The notes under the pieces are model-generated. The model did not search any database, had not been told where the DNA came from, and saw only the letters and a list, made by a program, of their open reading frames with translations. Made by a program: the position numbers and the translations under genes. Shown here piece after piece: positions 17,201 to 25,854 of a stretch of 32,872 nucleotides of DNA. The first letter of the stretch is position 1, and the number at the start of each line of letters is the position of its first letter. Where the stretch lies: positions 1 through 32,872 of the forward strand of contig JASJCB010000108.1 in NCBI GenBank assembly GCA_030066195.1, read 5' to 3'. Source of the stretch: Acidobacteriota bacterium. Lineage in GTDB: Bacteria > Acidobacteriota > Holophagae > Acanthopleuribacterales > Acanthopleuribacteraceae.

Positions 17201-18744
17201 TCACGGTAACGGCCGAAAAAAAGGGCAAAAACATCATTACCCACGTTGCCGACACGGGGATCGGCATTCCCGAGGAAAAATTGGAACGTATCTTCGAATC
17301 GTTTGAACAGGCAGACGGCGACGTGGCGCGCCGGTTCGGCGGGACCGGTCTGGGTCTGGCGATCACCCGTCAGTTGGTGGAGTTACACGGCGGCAAGATC
17401 AGCGTGGTCAGTACACCGGGCCGTGGTTCCGTGTTCAGTTTCACTCTTTCCCAGGCCGACAGGGCCGCGAAAATGCGGGAACCGGCCATGGACCTTCCGG
17501 CGGGTTCCGTACTGGGGAACGAAGAAGAGGAGGTCGCCCGCCCGGATCTGATAAAGGCCTTGCCCGGTTTGGAAGGCAAAACGTTTCACCTCCTGGTAGT
17601 CGATGACGAAGCGGTCAACCGCCGTGTCATCATCAACCATCTACGCGGTTCGGGATGTACGATCACCCAGGCGGCCGGCGGCCGGGAGGCTTGCGCCGAG
17701 GCGGCCCGGAAGCAATTCGACCTGATCTTGCTTGACATCATGATGCCGGGCATGACCGGTTACGAGGTCTGCCGTCGCATCAGGGAACATTTTGCCTTAC
17801 ATGAACTGCCGATTCTCTTCCTCACGGCGCGTACTCGGGTCGAGGACCTTGCCCAGGGTTTCCTCGCCGGCGGCAACGATTACCTGACCAAACCCATCTC
17901 CAGAACGGAGTTGGTCAACCGGGTCAGTATGCAATTGCAATTATTGGAATCCCGGCGCGACTTGCAGGCCCTTAACCGGGAAATTCAAGCCAGGGAAAAA
18001 CAAAAAACCGATGCACTTCGCGTCCTGACCGCCGGCATTGCCCACGAGATCAGCAATGCCGTCACCACGATCGGCGGGGGCCTGCACGGGATCACAACCG
18101 GTCTTGAGGACTTCGGTGTGTTTCTCAATGAAATTGCCGGGGACGATGCACCGCCGGAAGTGACGGCCGCGATCGATGAACGTCTGAACGCCATTGCTTC
18201 ACAGGGAAAAAAAGCGATTGCGGGCAACAACAGGATCCGGGCCGTGGTACACGAGCTATACCGCTTTACCCGGTTCCAAAAGGGCAAAGTGCGTCGCGTC
18301 ATGCTGACCGAAAACATCGATGCCGCTCTAAGCCTGATCCTGCCGGATTATCCCGGCGTGGAAGTCGTCCGTCGGTACCACGATCCCCTGGGTATTTCCT
18401 GTAATCCGGCGGAAATGAGTCTCGTCTTCCTGCACATTATCGTCAATGCCTGCGAAGCCATGGATTCGGGCCGCACCGCCGGCAGCAACGTGCTGACCAT
18501 AAGCACCCGTTTGAAGGACGCCGTGGCCGAGGTAACCATCGGCGACAACGGCCGCGGCATGACGCCGGAGACCCGGGCGCGCATTTTCGAGCCTTTTTTT
18601 TCAACGAAAGAAAAAAACCGGGGTTCCGGGCTGGGATTATCCACATCTCTAGGTATCATAGAGGGACACGGGGGCAATATGGATGTCAGTTCCTCCCCCG
18701 GACACGGAACGATTGTCAAATTGACACTACCCGTCTTGGGTTAA
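14284..18744 (+). CDS. Giant hybrid histidine kinase: Reg_prop/Y_Y_Y sensor, kinase, receiver, second kinase
   Basis: 1486 residues. A signal peptide or membrane anchor (LNFAILAFLMTLCGQVRA) precedes the periplasmic region. Residues ~36-705 hold about 14 Reg_prop repeats of the form (L/I)W-x-(G/A)T-x-x-GL-x-R, probably two seven-bladed propellers. The Y_Y_Y domain is ~712-790 and the membrane span ~796-817. Kinase 1 has the H-box SHELRTPLNG (His846) with an N-box, a DTGIGIPEE G1 box and GGTGLGLAI. The receiver has acidic pair Asp1107/1108, phosphoacceptor Asp1151 (LLDIMMPG) and Lys1203. Kinase 2 has a degenerate H-box, AHEISNAV (His1254), and an intact ATPase (VNACEAM, GDNGRGM, GSGLGLS). No AraC or other DNA-binding domain is present, unlike most Reg_prop hybrids. 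The ribosome site is weak and no alternative start is visible just upstream. It is the paralogue of the next gene. Confidence 0.9.
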   Translation: MTYLSEESENFSLNFAILAFLMTLCGQVRAQQPTFFHLGSDQGLSQGDVFDIVQDTSGFIWLATRDGLNRWDGYQIKTFRFDPEDPTSLPDNYVHTLTVAADGGIWAGTRRGLCRYDPAMERFTRKLLIDSEGNAIEGFVYAVVEDRKGGIWVGTVLNGLFHLGADGAVAHYRPEENNPHSLVYPEIWALLLDSKQRLWIGTSHGLDVTSLRSPGYFDHVAESIPDRRICALAEDGNGMIWIGTWRGGLVRLDPETGKFRNWSFGKLKDPSNEVRAVVEDQAGFLWAATGKGLRRYNPQTNRFTVFRHHPDNPRGLRHDRLRTLCIDRGGVLWVGSGQGASYLTPNSRQFAYYGKVSGQSIHERENRVSAVIEDSLGRLWTGHESGLYHLEESEGQQPVLHRILPREDHADLISNEVTSLYEDRSGDIWVGTNGSGIGRYRPTKGNFLYWLDIGIDKLPNNRITRIVQNLQGVLWVATQNGLAVSTEPLQAEQSPKFRHFLGRGRPGLQSHTINDIVLEGPASAWLGTEFGVSRFHTTEGIRRLLPETHGLSHPRALSLLLVDKTLWIGTPAGLNRLDTQSGYVTVFSTREGLPNDVVKSIQQDRQGYLWLATNQGLSRLDPHRLRFRNYTVDDGLQGNEFNIRARYQAADGRLFFGGPAGLTAFYPDRLAESPLTRVVLTSFQLSQIDIDPSMNSVLTRSITGAETLRLSSNDLFGFEFSALDFANPRAGRYRHRMVGLHDWIETDTEHRYADYTNLWEGRYTFQVQATRGNRGWNGPVTSLDLIIEPPLWRHPAAYAGYSLTVLLLIYLLIRAQRNKLQRERLLVDRLRHLDQLKDSFLANTSHELRTPLNGIVGLVEALLTSSELPKNARQDLSLVLAGGRRLTWLVNDILDFSKMKNQEMMLQRQPVDLYTIIEEVFRLSRAGLEGRVLVLANMVSRDLPAVDADPNRLQQILHNLIGNAVKFTEKGTVTVTAEKKGKNIITHVADTGIGIPEEKLERIFESFEQADGDVARRFGGTGLGLAITRQLVELHGGKISVVSTPGRGSVFSFTLSQADRAAKMREPAMDLPAGSVLGNEEEEVARPDLIKALPGLEGKTFHLLVVDDEAVNRRVIINHLRGSGCTITQAAGGREACAEAARKQFDLILLDIMMPGMTGYEVCRRIREHFALHELPILFLTARTRVEDLAQGFLAGGNDYLTKPISRTELVNRVSMQLQLLESRRDLQALNREIQAREKQKTDALRVLTAGIAHEISNAVTTIGGGLHGITTGLEDFGVFLNEIAGDDAPPEVTAAIDERLNAIASQGKKAIAGNNRIRAVVHELYRFTRFQKGKVRRVMLTENIDAALSLILPDYPGVEVVRRYHDPLGISCNPAEMSLVFLHIIVNACEAMDSGRTAGSNVLTISTRLKDAVAEVTIGDNGRGMTPETRARIFEPFFSTKEKNRGSGLGLSTSLGIIEGHGGNMDVSSSPGHGTIVKLTLPVLG

Positions 18745-18850
18745 GCAATCGATGCATGAGGCCTGGAAACATCGACTATCATTTTATTTATTCCGATAAC
18801 CACACGCGACCAACCAAGCAGAGCCGGCCGAACCGATCATGGAGCCGCCT

Positions 18851-21800
18851 ATGATTGGCCGGGCCGTCTTCGTTATCCTCGTTTGTCTTTTTGCGTGGTC
18901 CGCTCCCGGCATCGCCCAGGCGCCCAGCCTGCATTTCAATCACTTGACGCCGGAGCGGGGACTGGGCAGCAGCGATGTCATGACTCTCCTACAGGACAGT
19001 CGGGGCCTGCTTTGGATTGGTACCACGGACGGGTTGAACCTGTATGACGGTCACAAGGTAACCGTCTATCGCCACGAATCGCAAAACCCCGACAGCCTCT
19101 CGGAAAGCGACATCTTCAGCCTTTGCGAGGACCGGGACAAGATGATTTGGATCGGCACGGATACCAAGGGTATCAATCGTCTGGATCCCGCAACCATGAA
19201 ATTCACTCGATTCAACCGGGGGGCTTCGGCCGAAATCGATTCCTCGGTCATGAAGCTTCTCGTCAGTCATGACGGGTTGTGGATCTGCACCACCCGCAAC
19301 GGCCTGGCCCACCGCGATCAGAACGGCGAGTTTCGCTTTTTTCAAACAGGGGAGTCACCGGACACCATCGCGAACAATCAAGTCTGGACCATCATGGAAA
19401 GCAGGGACAATACCCTGTGGATAGGCTCTCTCGCGGGTTTGAATCGCATGGACAAAGCGCGGACGGGTAGGTTCCGGCGCTTCACCGAGGCAGACGGTCT
19501 GAGAGACCCCCGCGTCATTGCCGTTACCGAAACCGCGGACGGCACGATCTGGCTGGGAACCTGGCGCGGCGGATTACATCGCATGGATGCCGGCAGTCGG
19601 ATTCTACCCGTACCCTCGATCCCGCAAGGGACCGAGGTTCGCACCATTTTAGAAGACCAAAGGGGCGTCCTCTGGATCGGCACCGATCAGGGCGTTTTCA
19701 GGCGGCGCAAGGGCCAAACCCGGTTTGAACAGTTCCAACGCAATCCTGCCGTCCCGTCCGGGCTGAGCCACGAGCGAGTTCGATTCATCATGGAAGATCG
19801 GCGGGGAACGCTTTGGTTCGCTACTCTCAACGGCGTCAACTACCTGGGTCCCTACCGCGATGCCTTCACGGTTTTTCGTCACCTGCCGCGTGATCCCGAC
19901 AGCCTGGCCGACAACCTGATCGAAGACATCGCCTTCGATGCAAACGGTGAAATGTGGGCCGCTACCAACGGCGGTTTGAACCATATCGACAACTCCGCTC
20001 GCGTTCGTCTCTATACCACCGCCGACGGCCTGTCCGAAAACCACGTCACCAACCTGGCTCCCGCAAGCACCGGTATTTGGGTCGGTACCTTTCAGAAAGG
20101 CCTCGATCATCTCGATCCCAAGGGCAATAATACATTCTCGTTCAAGGCGGAAGAGAGTTCCGGGCTGTACAACAGCCGTATCCATTCCCTGGCTTTAGAC
20201 GCTGACGACACCCTTTGGATCGGCACCGCGAGCGGCTTGAACCGCCTGCCTGATGCAAGCCGTGCGGGTCCGGAAAGCGCCGTTCTCAGGGTTCCGTTCC
20301 GACCCGGTTTCGAAACGGTTATCATCGACTGCCTTCTGGCGGACGAGGACGGGTCCGTTTGGGTGGGCAGCGACAAGGCAGGCCTGGCTCGCTTCGACGG
20401 GCAGGGCAAACCAATCCGTTACTTCGATGAAAATACCGGCGTGAACGACCGCACGATAACCAGTTTGATGCGTTTCAAAAACCAGTTGTGGATCGGTACT
20501 CGAGAAGGAGTGAACCTGCTGGACCTGGAGACCATGCAATTGATGCCCGCGGCTCACCCATCGCTTCGGGGTTATGTCGAAGCCATGCTGGTTTCCAACC
20601 GGGAAAACATCTGGTTGGCCACCCACCGGGGCCTGGTTCGCTACGATCCTGTCAGTGAATCTGTCATCGATTACACGGTTGCGGACGGACTTGCCGCCAA
20701 CGTCTTCAATCAGGCAGCCGCTGCCGCCGATGACGGTGCGCTTTATTTCGGCGGGCACGAGGGACTTACCGCGGTAAAGCCCGAACTGCTGAGACCACTC
20801 AGCGGTCCCGACACGGTCTTTACCCGCTGGTACCGTCTGAAATCGGGCGCAACCTCCCCGGACCTGAAATCGCAATCACTTCTCGGCAGGAACCGGTTCA
20901 CCGTGAGCAACAGCGATATGTTCGGTGTGGAATTCACCGCGGTCGATTATATCAATCCCGACCAAACCCGTTATCGTTACAAACTGGAACCCGCCCACCA
21001 GTGGGTGGACGTGCCGAAGGGACGTCACGAGGCAATCTATACCAGGCTCTGGGAAGGGAGCTACAAACTGCACGTACTGGCCTCCGACCGTAGCGGCAAT
21101 TTCGATGAACAGCAGGATCAAGTCATGGAGATCAAGGTTTTGCCGCCGCCCTGGCGGACCCTCCCGGCCTATGCCTCCTATATCCTGGTCTTGTGCCTGG
21201 CCGTATTCCTGATCCTGCATTCCTACCTGCGCAAGCTGCACCGGGAACGCACTGTCAGTCGTCGCCTGCGCCAGATCGATCGCTTGAAAGACGAGTTTCT
21301 GGCCAATACCTCTCACGAACTGCGCACGCCCCTGCACGGCATGATCGGCCTGGCCGAATCTCTTATCGACGGCGCCACCGGGCCGCTTCCCCCGGATACC
21401 CGGCAAAACCTGGCCATGATCGTTTCCTCGGGCAAGCGGCTCAATAACCTGGTCAACGATATCTTGGACTATTCCACCCTGAAGCATCGACGCCTGGAGA
21501 TATCGCCCGTGCCCCTGGACCTGCGCGGCTTGACCGGCGTGGTTTTGGCGCTTTCCAAACCCCTGGCCGCGGCCCGCGGTCTTCGCTTGGAAAACCGGGT
21601 CGGTGCGCTCCCGCCCGTCTACGCGGACGAGGAACGCCTGCAACAGATCCTCCATAACCTGGTCGGCAATGCGGTGAAATTCACCGAAAAGGGCCGCGTC
21701 GCCGTCTCGGCCCGCCAAAACGGCGATCGCATTGTGGTTTCGGTAATCGACACCGGCATTGGGATCGACCCTCTGGTCCAACAGCGCATTTTCCAGTCCT

Positions 21801-23791
21801 TCGAACAGGCAGAGGACAGCTTGACACGGCGTGAGGGCGGCACGGGACTGGGTTTGGCCATTTGCAAACAACTGGTGGAACTACACGGAGGCGATATCGA
21901 GGTCGAATCGACCCTGGGTAAGGGCTCCACGTTCAGCTTTTCCCTACCCGTCTACCACGGCAATCAGCAGGTCATGCAAACCGAGATGCTGACGGGCGGG
22001 GTAGAAACCTCCGGCCTTCTCACGGAGGTAGAGAAAACCGGGGAATCGGTTCCTACCGAAAGTGATTTCCACGTGCTGATTGTGGACGATGATCCCGTCA
22101 ATCGCAAGGTCCTTCGGAATCACCTGTCCCTGCTGGACCACGGCATCACCGAGGCCGGTAACGGCGAGGAAGCATTGGAGATCCTGGAAAAAGAAACCTT
22201 CGACCTGGTGCTTTTGGACATCATGATGCCGCGCGTTTCCGGGTACGAGGTTTGCCGCCGCATTCGTGAGCGCTTTGCCGCCCATGAATTACCGGTCATT
22301 TTCCTCTCGGCCAGGAACCGGGTACCCGATATTACGGCAGGCTTCGAGGCCGGCGCCAATGATTACCTGGCCAAACCCATTTCCAAGGATGAACTGGTCT
22401 CTCGCCTGGACCTTCACCTGTCCCTGCGCGACTCCATGCGACAACTGGACAAGCAAACCCGCGACTTGGACGCCTTGAACAGGGAACAACGCGCCCTGGA
22501 CCGCATCGTTCGCGAGATGAACCGTGAAATGTCCCTGGAAGGTGTATTGCAAACCATGCTGGATCAGGGCATGCAACACATTCCCGAGGCTCAGGCGGGC
22601 GCCTTCTTCTTGTGGAACTCGGAGAAAAATTACTTCCAGGTTGTCGCCGCGGCCGGGCACGATTTCGAGATCTTGAAGCAACATCGTTTCAGCAGGGAAG
22701 ATCTGGCCGCCCGATATCTCAGCGACAAGGAAACAGGGAGCGCATCGGTCTCCATCCGGCAGAGGCCGGAGCCGGAGACGAACGACCCTTTCAAAGACCT
22801 GGGCCCGGCCTGCGCCATGATGTCCCTGCCGCTCCACCTGGAGGGCGAACTGCGCGGATTTCTGGTGCTGGACAATTTCGATTCCGAGGATGCCTTCGAC
22901 CAGGCCGACAGGCGCATGCTGGAGCGGCTGCGCGAACACGCGGTTTCGGCGCTGGCCAAGACGGCCTTCCTGCGCGAAATCCAGACCCAAAAGGATGTGC
23001 TTCTGCGCACGCAAGAGCAAATGTTGCTGCAAGACAAAATGGCCTCATTGGGCACGCTGACTTCCGGGATCGGTCACGAGATCAACAACCCGACCAACTA
23101 TGTCAATGTGAGCGCGGAATCCCTGAGCGACGACCTGAACCGATTCCGGGATTTCCTCCTCGAATTGGCCGGTGAAGACGCCGACGACGAAATCGTCGGC
23201 GCGATTGACGAGCGCCTGACCCCGGTATTCGAACACATCAAAACCATCCAGGACGGCGCGCAACGCATTGTGGAAATTGTCGGCAACCTGCGCACCTTTG
23301 CGCGTCGCGGCGAGGGCGAAGACAAACCGGTCGACCTGAGAGATTGTCTCGAATCCACCATGAAACTGGTGCGACCGAACTACAGTGACCAGGTGATCAT
23401 CGAGGAGGATTACCGGGATCACCTGATCGTCAAAGGCAAGCAGGGCGAGTTGAACCAGGTTTTCATGAACCTGGCCGTCAATGCTTGTCAAGCCGTTCGC
23501 GCCCGGGTAAAGAGGGAGCAAAGCGGGAAGGGGAGGCTGAATATCCATACGCGGATAGAAGGAGAAAGCGGCATCATCGAATTCAGTGACACCGGCGGCG
23601 GGATTCCCCCGGAAATTCGCCAACGCATTTTCGAACCCTTCTTCACCACCAAGCCGCCGGGAGAAGGGACGGGCCTGGGTCTTTCCATCTCCTTCGGGAT
23701 CATCGAACGTCACGGCGGGTCCATCGACATGAAAACCATTGAAGGGGAAGGCACTACCTTCACCATCACCCTGCCGTCGGCCGTCGAGTAA
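18851..23791 (+). CDS. Giant hybrid histidine kinase with GAF domain: Reg_prop/Y_Y_Y sensor, kinase, receiver, GAF, second kinase
   Basis: 1646 residues from ATG 18851, preceded by GGAG at 18841-18844; an ATG four codons upstream overlaps that ribosome site and is rejected. A signal peptide (MIGRAVFVILVCLFAWSAPG) ends near IAQA. About 14 Reg_prop repeats (e.g. LWIGTTDGLNLYDG, IWLGTWRGGLHRMD) fill the periplasmic part, then a Y_Y_Y domain and a membrane span at ~773-795. Kinase 1 has SHELRTPLHG (His822). The receiver has Asp1123 in LLDIMMPRVSG and Lys1175. A GAF domain occupies ~1225-1375. Kinase 2 has a canonical GHEINNP H-box (His1409) and ATPase motifs NACQAV, DTGGGIP and GTGLGLS. No DNA-binding domain is present. 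The gene starts 106 bases after its paralogue and the two are probably co-expressed. The GAF insert and intact second H-box distinguish it from the first copy. Confidence 0.92.
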   Translation: MIGRAVFVILVCLFAWSAPGIAQAPSLHFNHLTPERGLGSSDVMTLLQDSRGLLWIGTTDGLNLYDGHKVTVYRHESQNPDSLSESDIFSLCEDRDKMIWIGTDTKGINRLDPATMKFTRFNRGASAEIDSSVMKLLVSHDGLWICTTRNGLAHRDQNGEFRFFQTGESPDTIANNQVWTIMESRDNTLWIGSLAGLNRMDKARTGRFRRFTEADGLRDPRVIAVTETADGTIWLGTWRGGLHRMDAGSRILPVPSIPQGTEVRTILEDQRGVLWIGTDQGVFRRRKGQTRFEQFQRNPAVPSGLSHERVRFIMEDRRGTLWFATLNGVNYLGPYRDAFTVFRHLPRDPDSLADNLIEDIAFDANGEMWAATNGGLNHIDNSARVRLYTTADGLSENHVTNLAPASTGIWVGTFQKGLDHLDPKGNNTFSFKAEESSGLYNSRIHSLALDADDTLWIGTASGLNRLPDASRAGPESAVLRVPFRPGFETVIIDCLLADEDGSVWVGSDKAGLARFDGQGKPIRYFDENTGVNDRTITSLMRFKNQLWIGTREGVNLLDLETMQLMPAAHPSLRGYVEAMLVSNRENIWLATHRGLVRYDPVSESVIDYTVADGLAANVFNQAAAAADDGALYFGGHEGLTAVKPELLRPLSGPDTVFTRWYRLKSGATSPDLKSQSLLGRNRFTVSNSDMFGVEFTAVDYINPDQTRYRYKLEPAHQWVDVPKGRHEAIYTRLWEGSYKLHVLASDRSGNFDEQQDQVMEIKVLPPPWRTLPAYASYILVLCLAVFLILHSYLRKLHRERTVSRRLRQIDRLKDEFLANTSHELRTPLHGMIGLAESLIDGATGPLPPDTRQNLAMIVSSGKRLNNLVNDILDYSTLKHRRLEISPVPLDLRGLTGVVLALSKPLAAARGLRLENRVGALPPVYADEERLQQILHNLVGNAVKFTEKGRVAVSARQNGDRIVVSVIDTGIGIDPLVQQRIFQSFEQAEDSLTRREGGTGLGLAICKQLVELHGGDIEVESTLGKGSTFSFSLPVYHGNQQVMQTEMLTGGVETSGLLTEVEKTGESVPTESDFHVLIVDDDPVNRKVLRNHLSLLDHGITEAGNGEEALEILEKETFDLVLLDIMMPRVSGYEVCRRIRERFAAHELPVIFLSARNRVPDITAGFEAGANDYLAKPISKDELVSRLDLHLSLRDSMRQLDKQTRDLDALNREQRALDRIVREMNREMSLEGVLQTMLDQGMQHIPEAQAGAFFLWNSEKNYFQVVAAAGHDFEILKQHRFSREDLAARYLSDKETGSASVSIRQRPEPETNDPFKDLGPACAMMSLPLHLEGELRGFLVLDNFDSEDAFDQADRRMLERLREHAVSALAKTAFLREIQTQKDVLLRTQEQMLLQDKMASLGTLTSGIGHEINNPTNYVNVSAESLSDDLNRFRDFLLELAGEDADDEIVGAIDERLTPVFEHIKTIQDGAQRIVEIVGNLRTFARRGEGEDKPVDLRDCLESTMKLVRPNYSDQVIIEEDYRDHLIVKGKQGELNQVFMNLAVNACQAVRARVKREQSGKGRLNIHTRIEGESGIIEFSDTGGGIPPEIRQRIFEPFFTTKPPGEGTGLGLSISFGIIERHGGSIDMKTIEGEGTTFTITLPSAVE

Positions 23792-23933
23792 TCCGCTTAT
23801 GGTCGCGGCGACAAGGATTATTTTTCCTCACAATATCTCAGAAGGCGCTGTTGGCGAAAACTTTGGCCGTTCGCATGTGGTAAACTGTCATGTCCAGTTT
23901 TGGATATCTTAATTAAAATTCAAGGAGCCGTTC

Positions 23934-24317
23934 ATGCCGACTAAATTGCTCACCCTGGTTTTCCTGTGTTTCGGTGCGTTGACCGCCCAAGCTTGGGATA
24001 TCTGCGAAGATATCAACGATCTTGCCAATGATTGGAACGAAGTTGCCAACTTCGTCGATGAGTGCCATGAAGATGACGAGTTCACCGACAGCGAAATCAG
24101 AATCCTGGTCAAGTACATCACCGATCTGGCAGAAGATACCTACCTGCTGGCCGATGCCCTGATCGATCTGGGTAACCAGCGGGAAACCCGCCTTGGGACC
24201 CAAATGCGCAAAGCCATGGCCCGCATCGCCGAGGAAGAAGATCAAGACCGCATGGTCCGTGAGCTGGATAAACTCGTCGACATCATCGACCGCACAACCG
24301 ATTATTGTGACGAGTAG
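23934..24317 (+). CDS. Small secreted acidic helical protein, unrecognised
   Basis: 127 residues from ATG 23934 with AAGGAG eight bases upstream. A textbook signal peptide (MPTKLLTLVFLCFGALTAQA) leaves a mature protein of about 107 residues. The mature part is strongly acidic and predicted helical (heptad-like Leu/Ile in KYITDLAEDTYLLADALIDL and ELDKLVDIIDR). Its three cysteines are in WDICED, VDECHED and DYCDE. No family is recognised. It lies 142 bases after the second giant kinase and is followed by a strong terminator, so it may be a separate unit or the end of the kinase unit. A role as a periplasmic partner of the kinases is possible but purely inferred from position. Confidence 0.7.
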   Translation: MPTKLLTLVFLCFGALTAQAWDICEDINDLANDWNEVANFVDECHEDDEFTDSEIRILVKYITDLAEDTYLLADALIDLGNQRETRLGTQMRKAMARIAEEEDQDRMVRELDKLVDIIDRTTDYCDE

Positions 24318-24421
24318 ACAGCAATCGTTTTAAACCGTTTCCGGGTCGTCGCCGTCCGGAAGCACAAGCTATATATAACGGCAAACCCTACCCATTTATT
24401 TTAAGCGATTATATGCTTCAT

Positions 24422-24452
24422 CCGGGGCTACCACGTGTGGTGCCCCGGTTTT
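24422..24452 (+). terminator. Strong intrinsic terminator
   Basis: CCGGGGC (24422-24428) pairs with GCCCCGG (24442-24448); after one unpaired T, ACCA (24430-24433) pairs with TGGT (24438-24441) around the loop CGTG. TTTT follows at once (24449-24452). This ends the transcript of the small secreted protein. The rest of the 329-base gap (24318-24646) contains no gene that I can support. Confidence 0.8.
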
Positions 24453-24646
24453 CCGTTTGACGCAACGGTTTGCACGGCTTTCCAAAGAATTTTTCCCAAG
24501 CATCGGCCCGGTCCGTTCTACCCTCGGCCGGACGCACCATGTACCCCGTTCGAATATCGGGGTTTGTTCCACATCTGTATTTACCGGTGTTCATAAGCGG
24601 GGATTAGTGGTAGAAGACTGTTGTCATCTATTCGATCGAGGTATCA

Positions 24647-25708
24647 ATGAGAAAGCTGATCCGAACCATTCCCGTGCTCCTTATCCTTTTGGCCGGTTAC
24701 CTGCTCTTGTGGCCCGTGCCTATCGACCCCGCTATCTGGAAGCCGCCGCCCGCCCCCGCCATGGACGGCGAGTACACGCCCAACGAATACCTGCGCAAAG
24801 TCAAACGCGTCGACCTGGACGACGGTCGCGGACCCGAGGATGTGGCCGTGGATACCCAAGGCCGGGTTTACGGCGGTCTGGAAGACGGTCGAATCATGCG
24901 TTACGACGCGGCCCTGAACCAGTGGGAGCGCTTCTGCGATACCGGCGGTCGGCCCCTGGGTTTGCATTTCGATGCAGCCGGGAACCTGATCGTCGCCGAC
25001 GCCGTTGCCGGCCTGCTTGCCGTCAACCCCTCCGGTTCGGTCACCGTGCTGGCCACCGAGGCGGAGAACCGCCCGTTTCGCTTTACCGACGACCTGGACA
25101 TCGGCCCCGAGGGAACCATCTATTTCAGCGACGCATCCTACAAATTCGGTCATCACCACTGGAAGGCGGATGCCCTGGAACACAGACCCAACGGACGTTT
25201 GTTGGCTTATGATCCGGTATCGCAACGGGTTCGCGTCCTGCTCGGCGGCCTCTATTTTGCCAACGGTGTGGCGGTCAGTCCTGACGGGAGCTTTGTCTTG
25301 GTCAATGAAACCTGGAAATATCGGGTCACTCGTTACTGGTTGAAGGGCGAGAAGGCCGGCAAGCGTGATTTCTTCATTACCAACCTGCCCGGATTTCCGG
25401 ACGGCATTTCAACCGGGAAGGACACTTTCTGGGTGGCTCTGGCTTCGCCGCGCAACAAACAGTTGGACACGTTGGCCGATAAGCCCTTCTTGCGTAAAAT
25501 CGTGGCGCGACTGCCCGCTTTCATGCAGCCCAAGGAGCAACGCTACGCTTTCGTGCTGGGTCTGGATATGGGCGGCAAGGTGAAGCACAATCTGCAAGAC
25601 CCTCGCGGTGAACGGTTTTCCATGATTACCTCCGTCCAGGAGCACGACGGCCGCTTGTATCTCGGTAGCCTCAAACTACCGGCTTTTGCCCACGTAGAAG
25701 TTCCCTGA
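24647..25708 (+). CDS. Strictosidine-synthase/SMP-30-like propeller, membrane-anchored
   Basis: 353 residues from ATG 24647, with GAGG a few bases upstream. One N-terminal membrane segment (TIPVLLILLAGYLLLWPV) anchors the protein, with the rest outside the inner membrane. The propeller has the family's hallmark stretches: GPEDVAVDTQGRVYGGLEDG, GRPLGLHFDAAGNLIVADA, NGVAVSPDGSFVLVNETWKY, and NLPGFPDGISTGKDTFWVAL. This pattern matches the strictosidine-synthase-like/APMAP group within the six-bladed SMP-30 superfamily. Bacterial members are thought to be calcium-dependent hydrolases (lactonase or esterase type), but the substrate here cannot be told and true strictosidine synthesis is not implied. 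It is a single gene after a terminator, 146 bases before the next gene. Confidence 0.8.
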   Translation: MRKLIRTIPVLLILLAGYLLLWPVPIDPAIWKPPPAPAMDGEYTPNEYLRKVKRVDLDDGRGPEDVAVDTQGRVYGGLEDGRIMRYDAALNQWERFCDTGGRPLGLHFDAAGNLIVADAVAGLLAVNPSGSVTVLATEAENRPFRFTDDLDIGPEGTIYFSDASYKFGHHHWKADALEHRPNGRLLAYDPVSQRVRVLLGGLYFANGVAVSPDGSFVLVNETWKYRVTRYWLKGEKAGKRDFFITNLPGFPDGISTGKDTFWVALASPRNKQLDTLADKPFLRKIVARLPAFMQPKEQRYAFVLGLDMGGKVKHNLQDPRGERFSMITSVQEHDGRLYLGSLKLPAFAHVEVP

Positions 25709-25854
25709 TACGAACCGCCCAAGGGTAAACCTTGCATAAATCGAAATGAGGCCGGCATGTGGTTTGCTCTACCGTCTTTACATCGGCATGCCCCTTCGCG
25801 CCGCGATTGGCGAGTCTATTTTGGGAAGACTTGCGCCTTCACAGGGAGATCACT

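Noticed and set aside
20876..21871. 331-residue open frame on the minus strand
   Set aside because: It lies opposite the Y_Y_Y and kinase coding region of the second sensor, whose motifs are unmistakable; it is a G+C-driven shadow.
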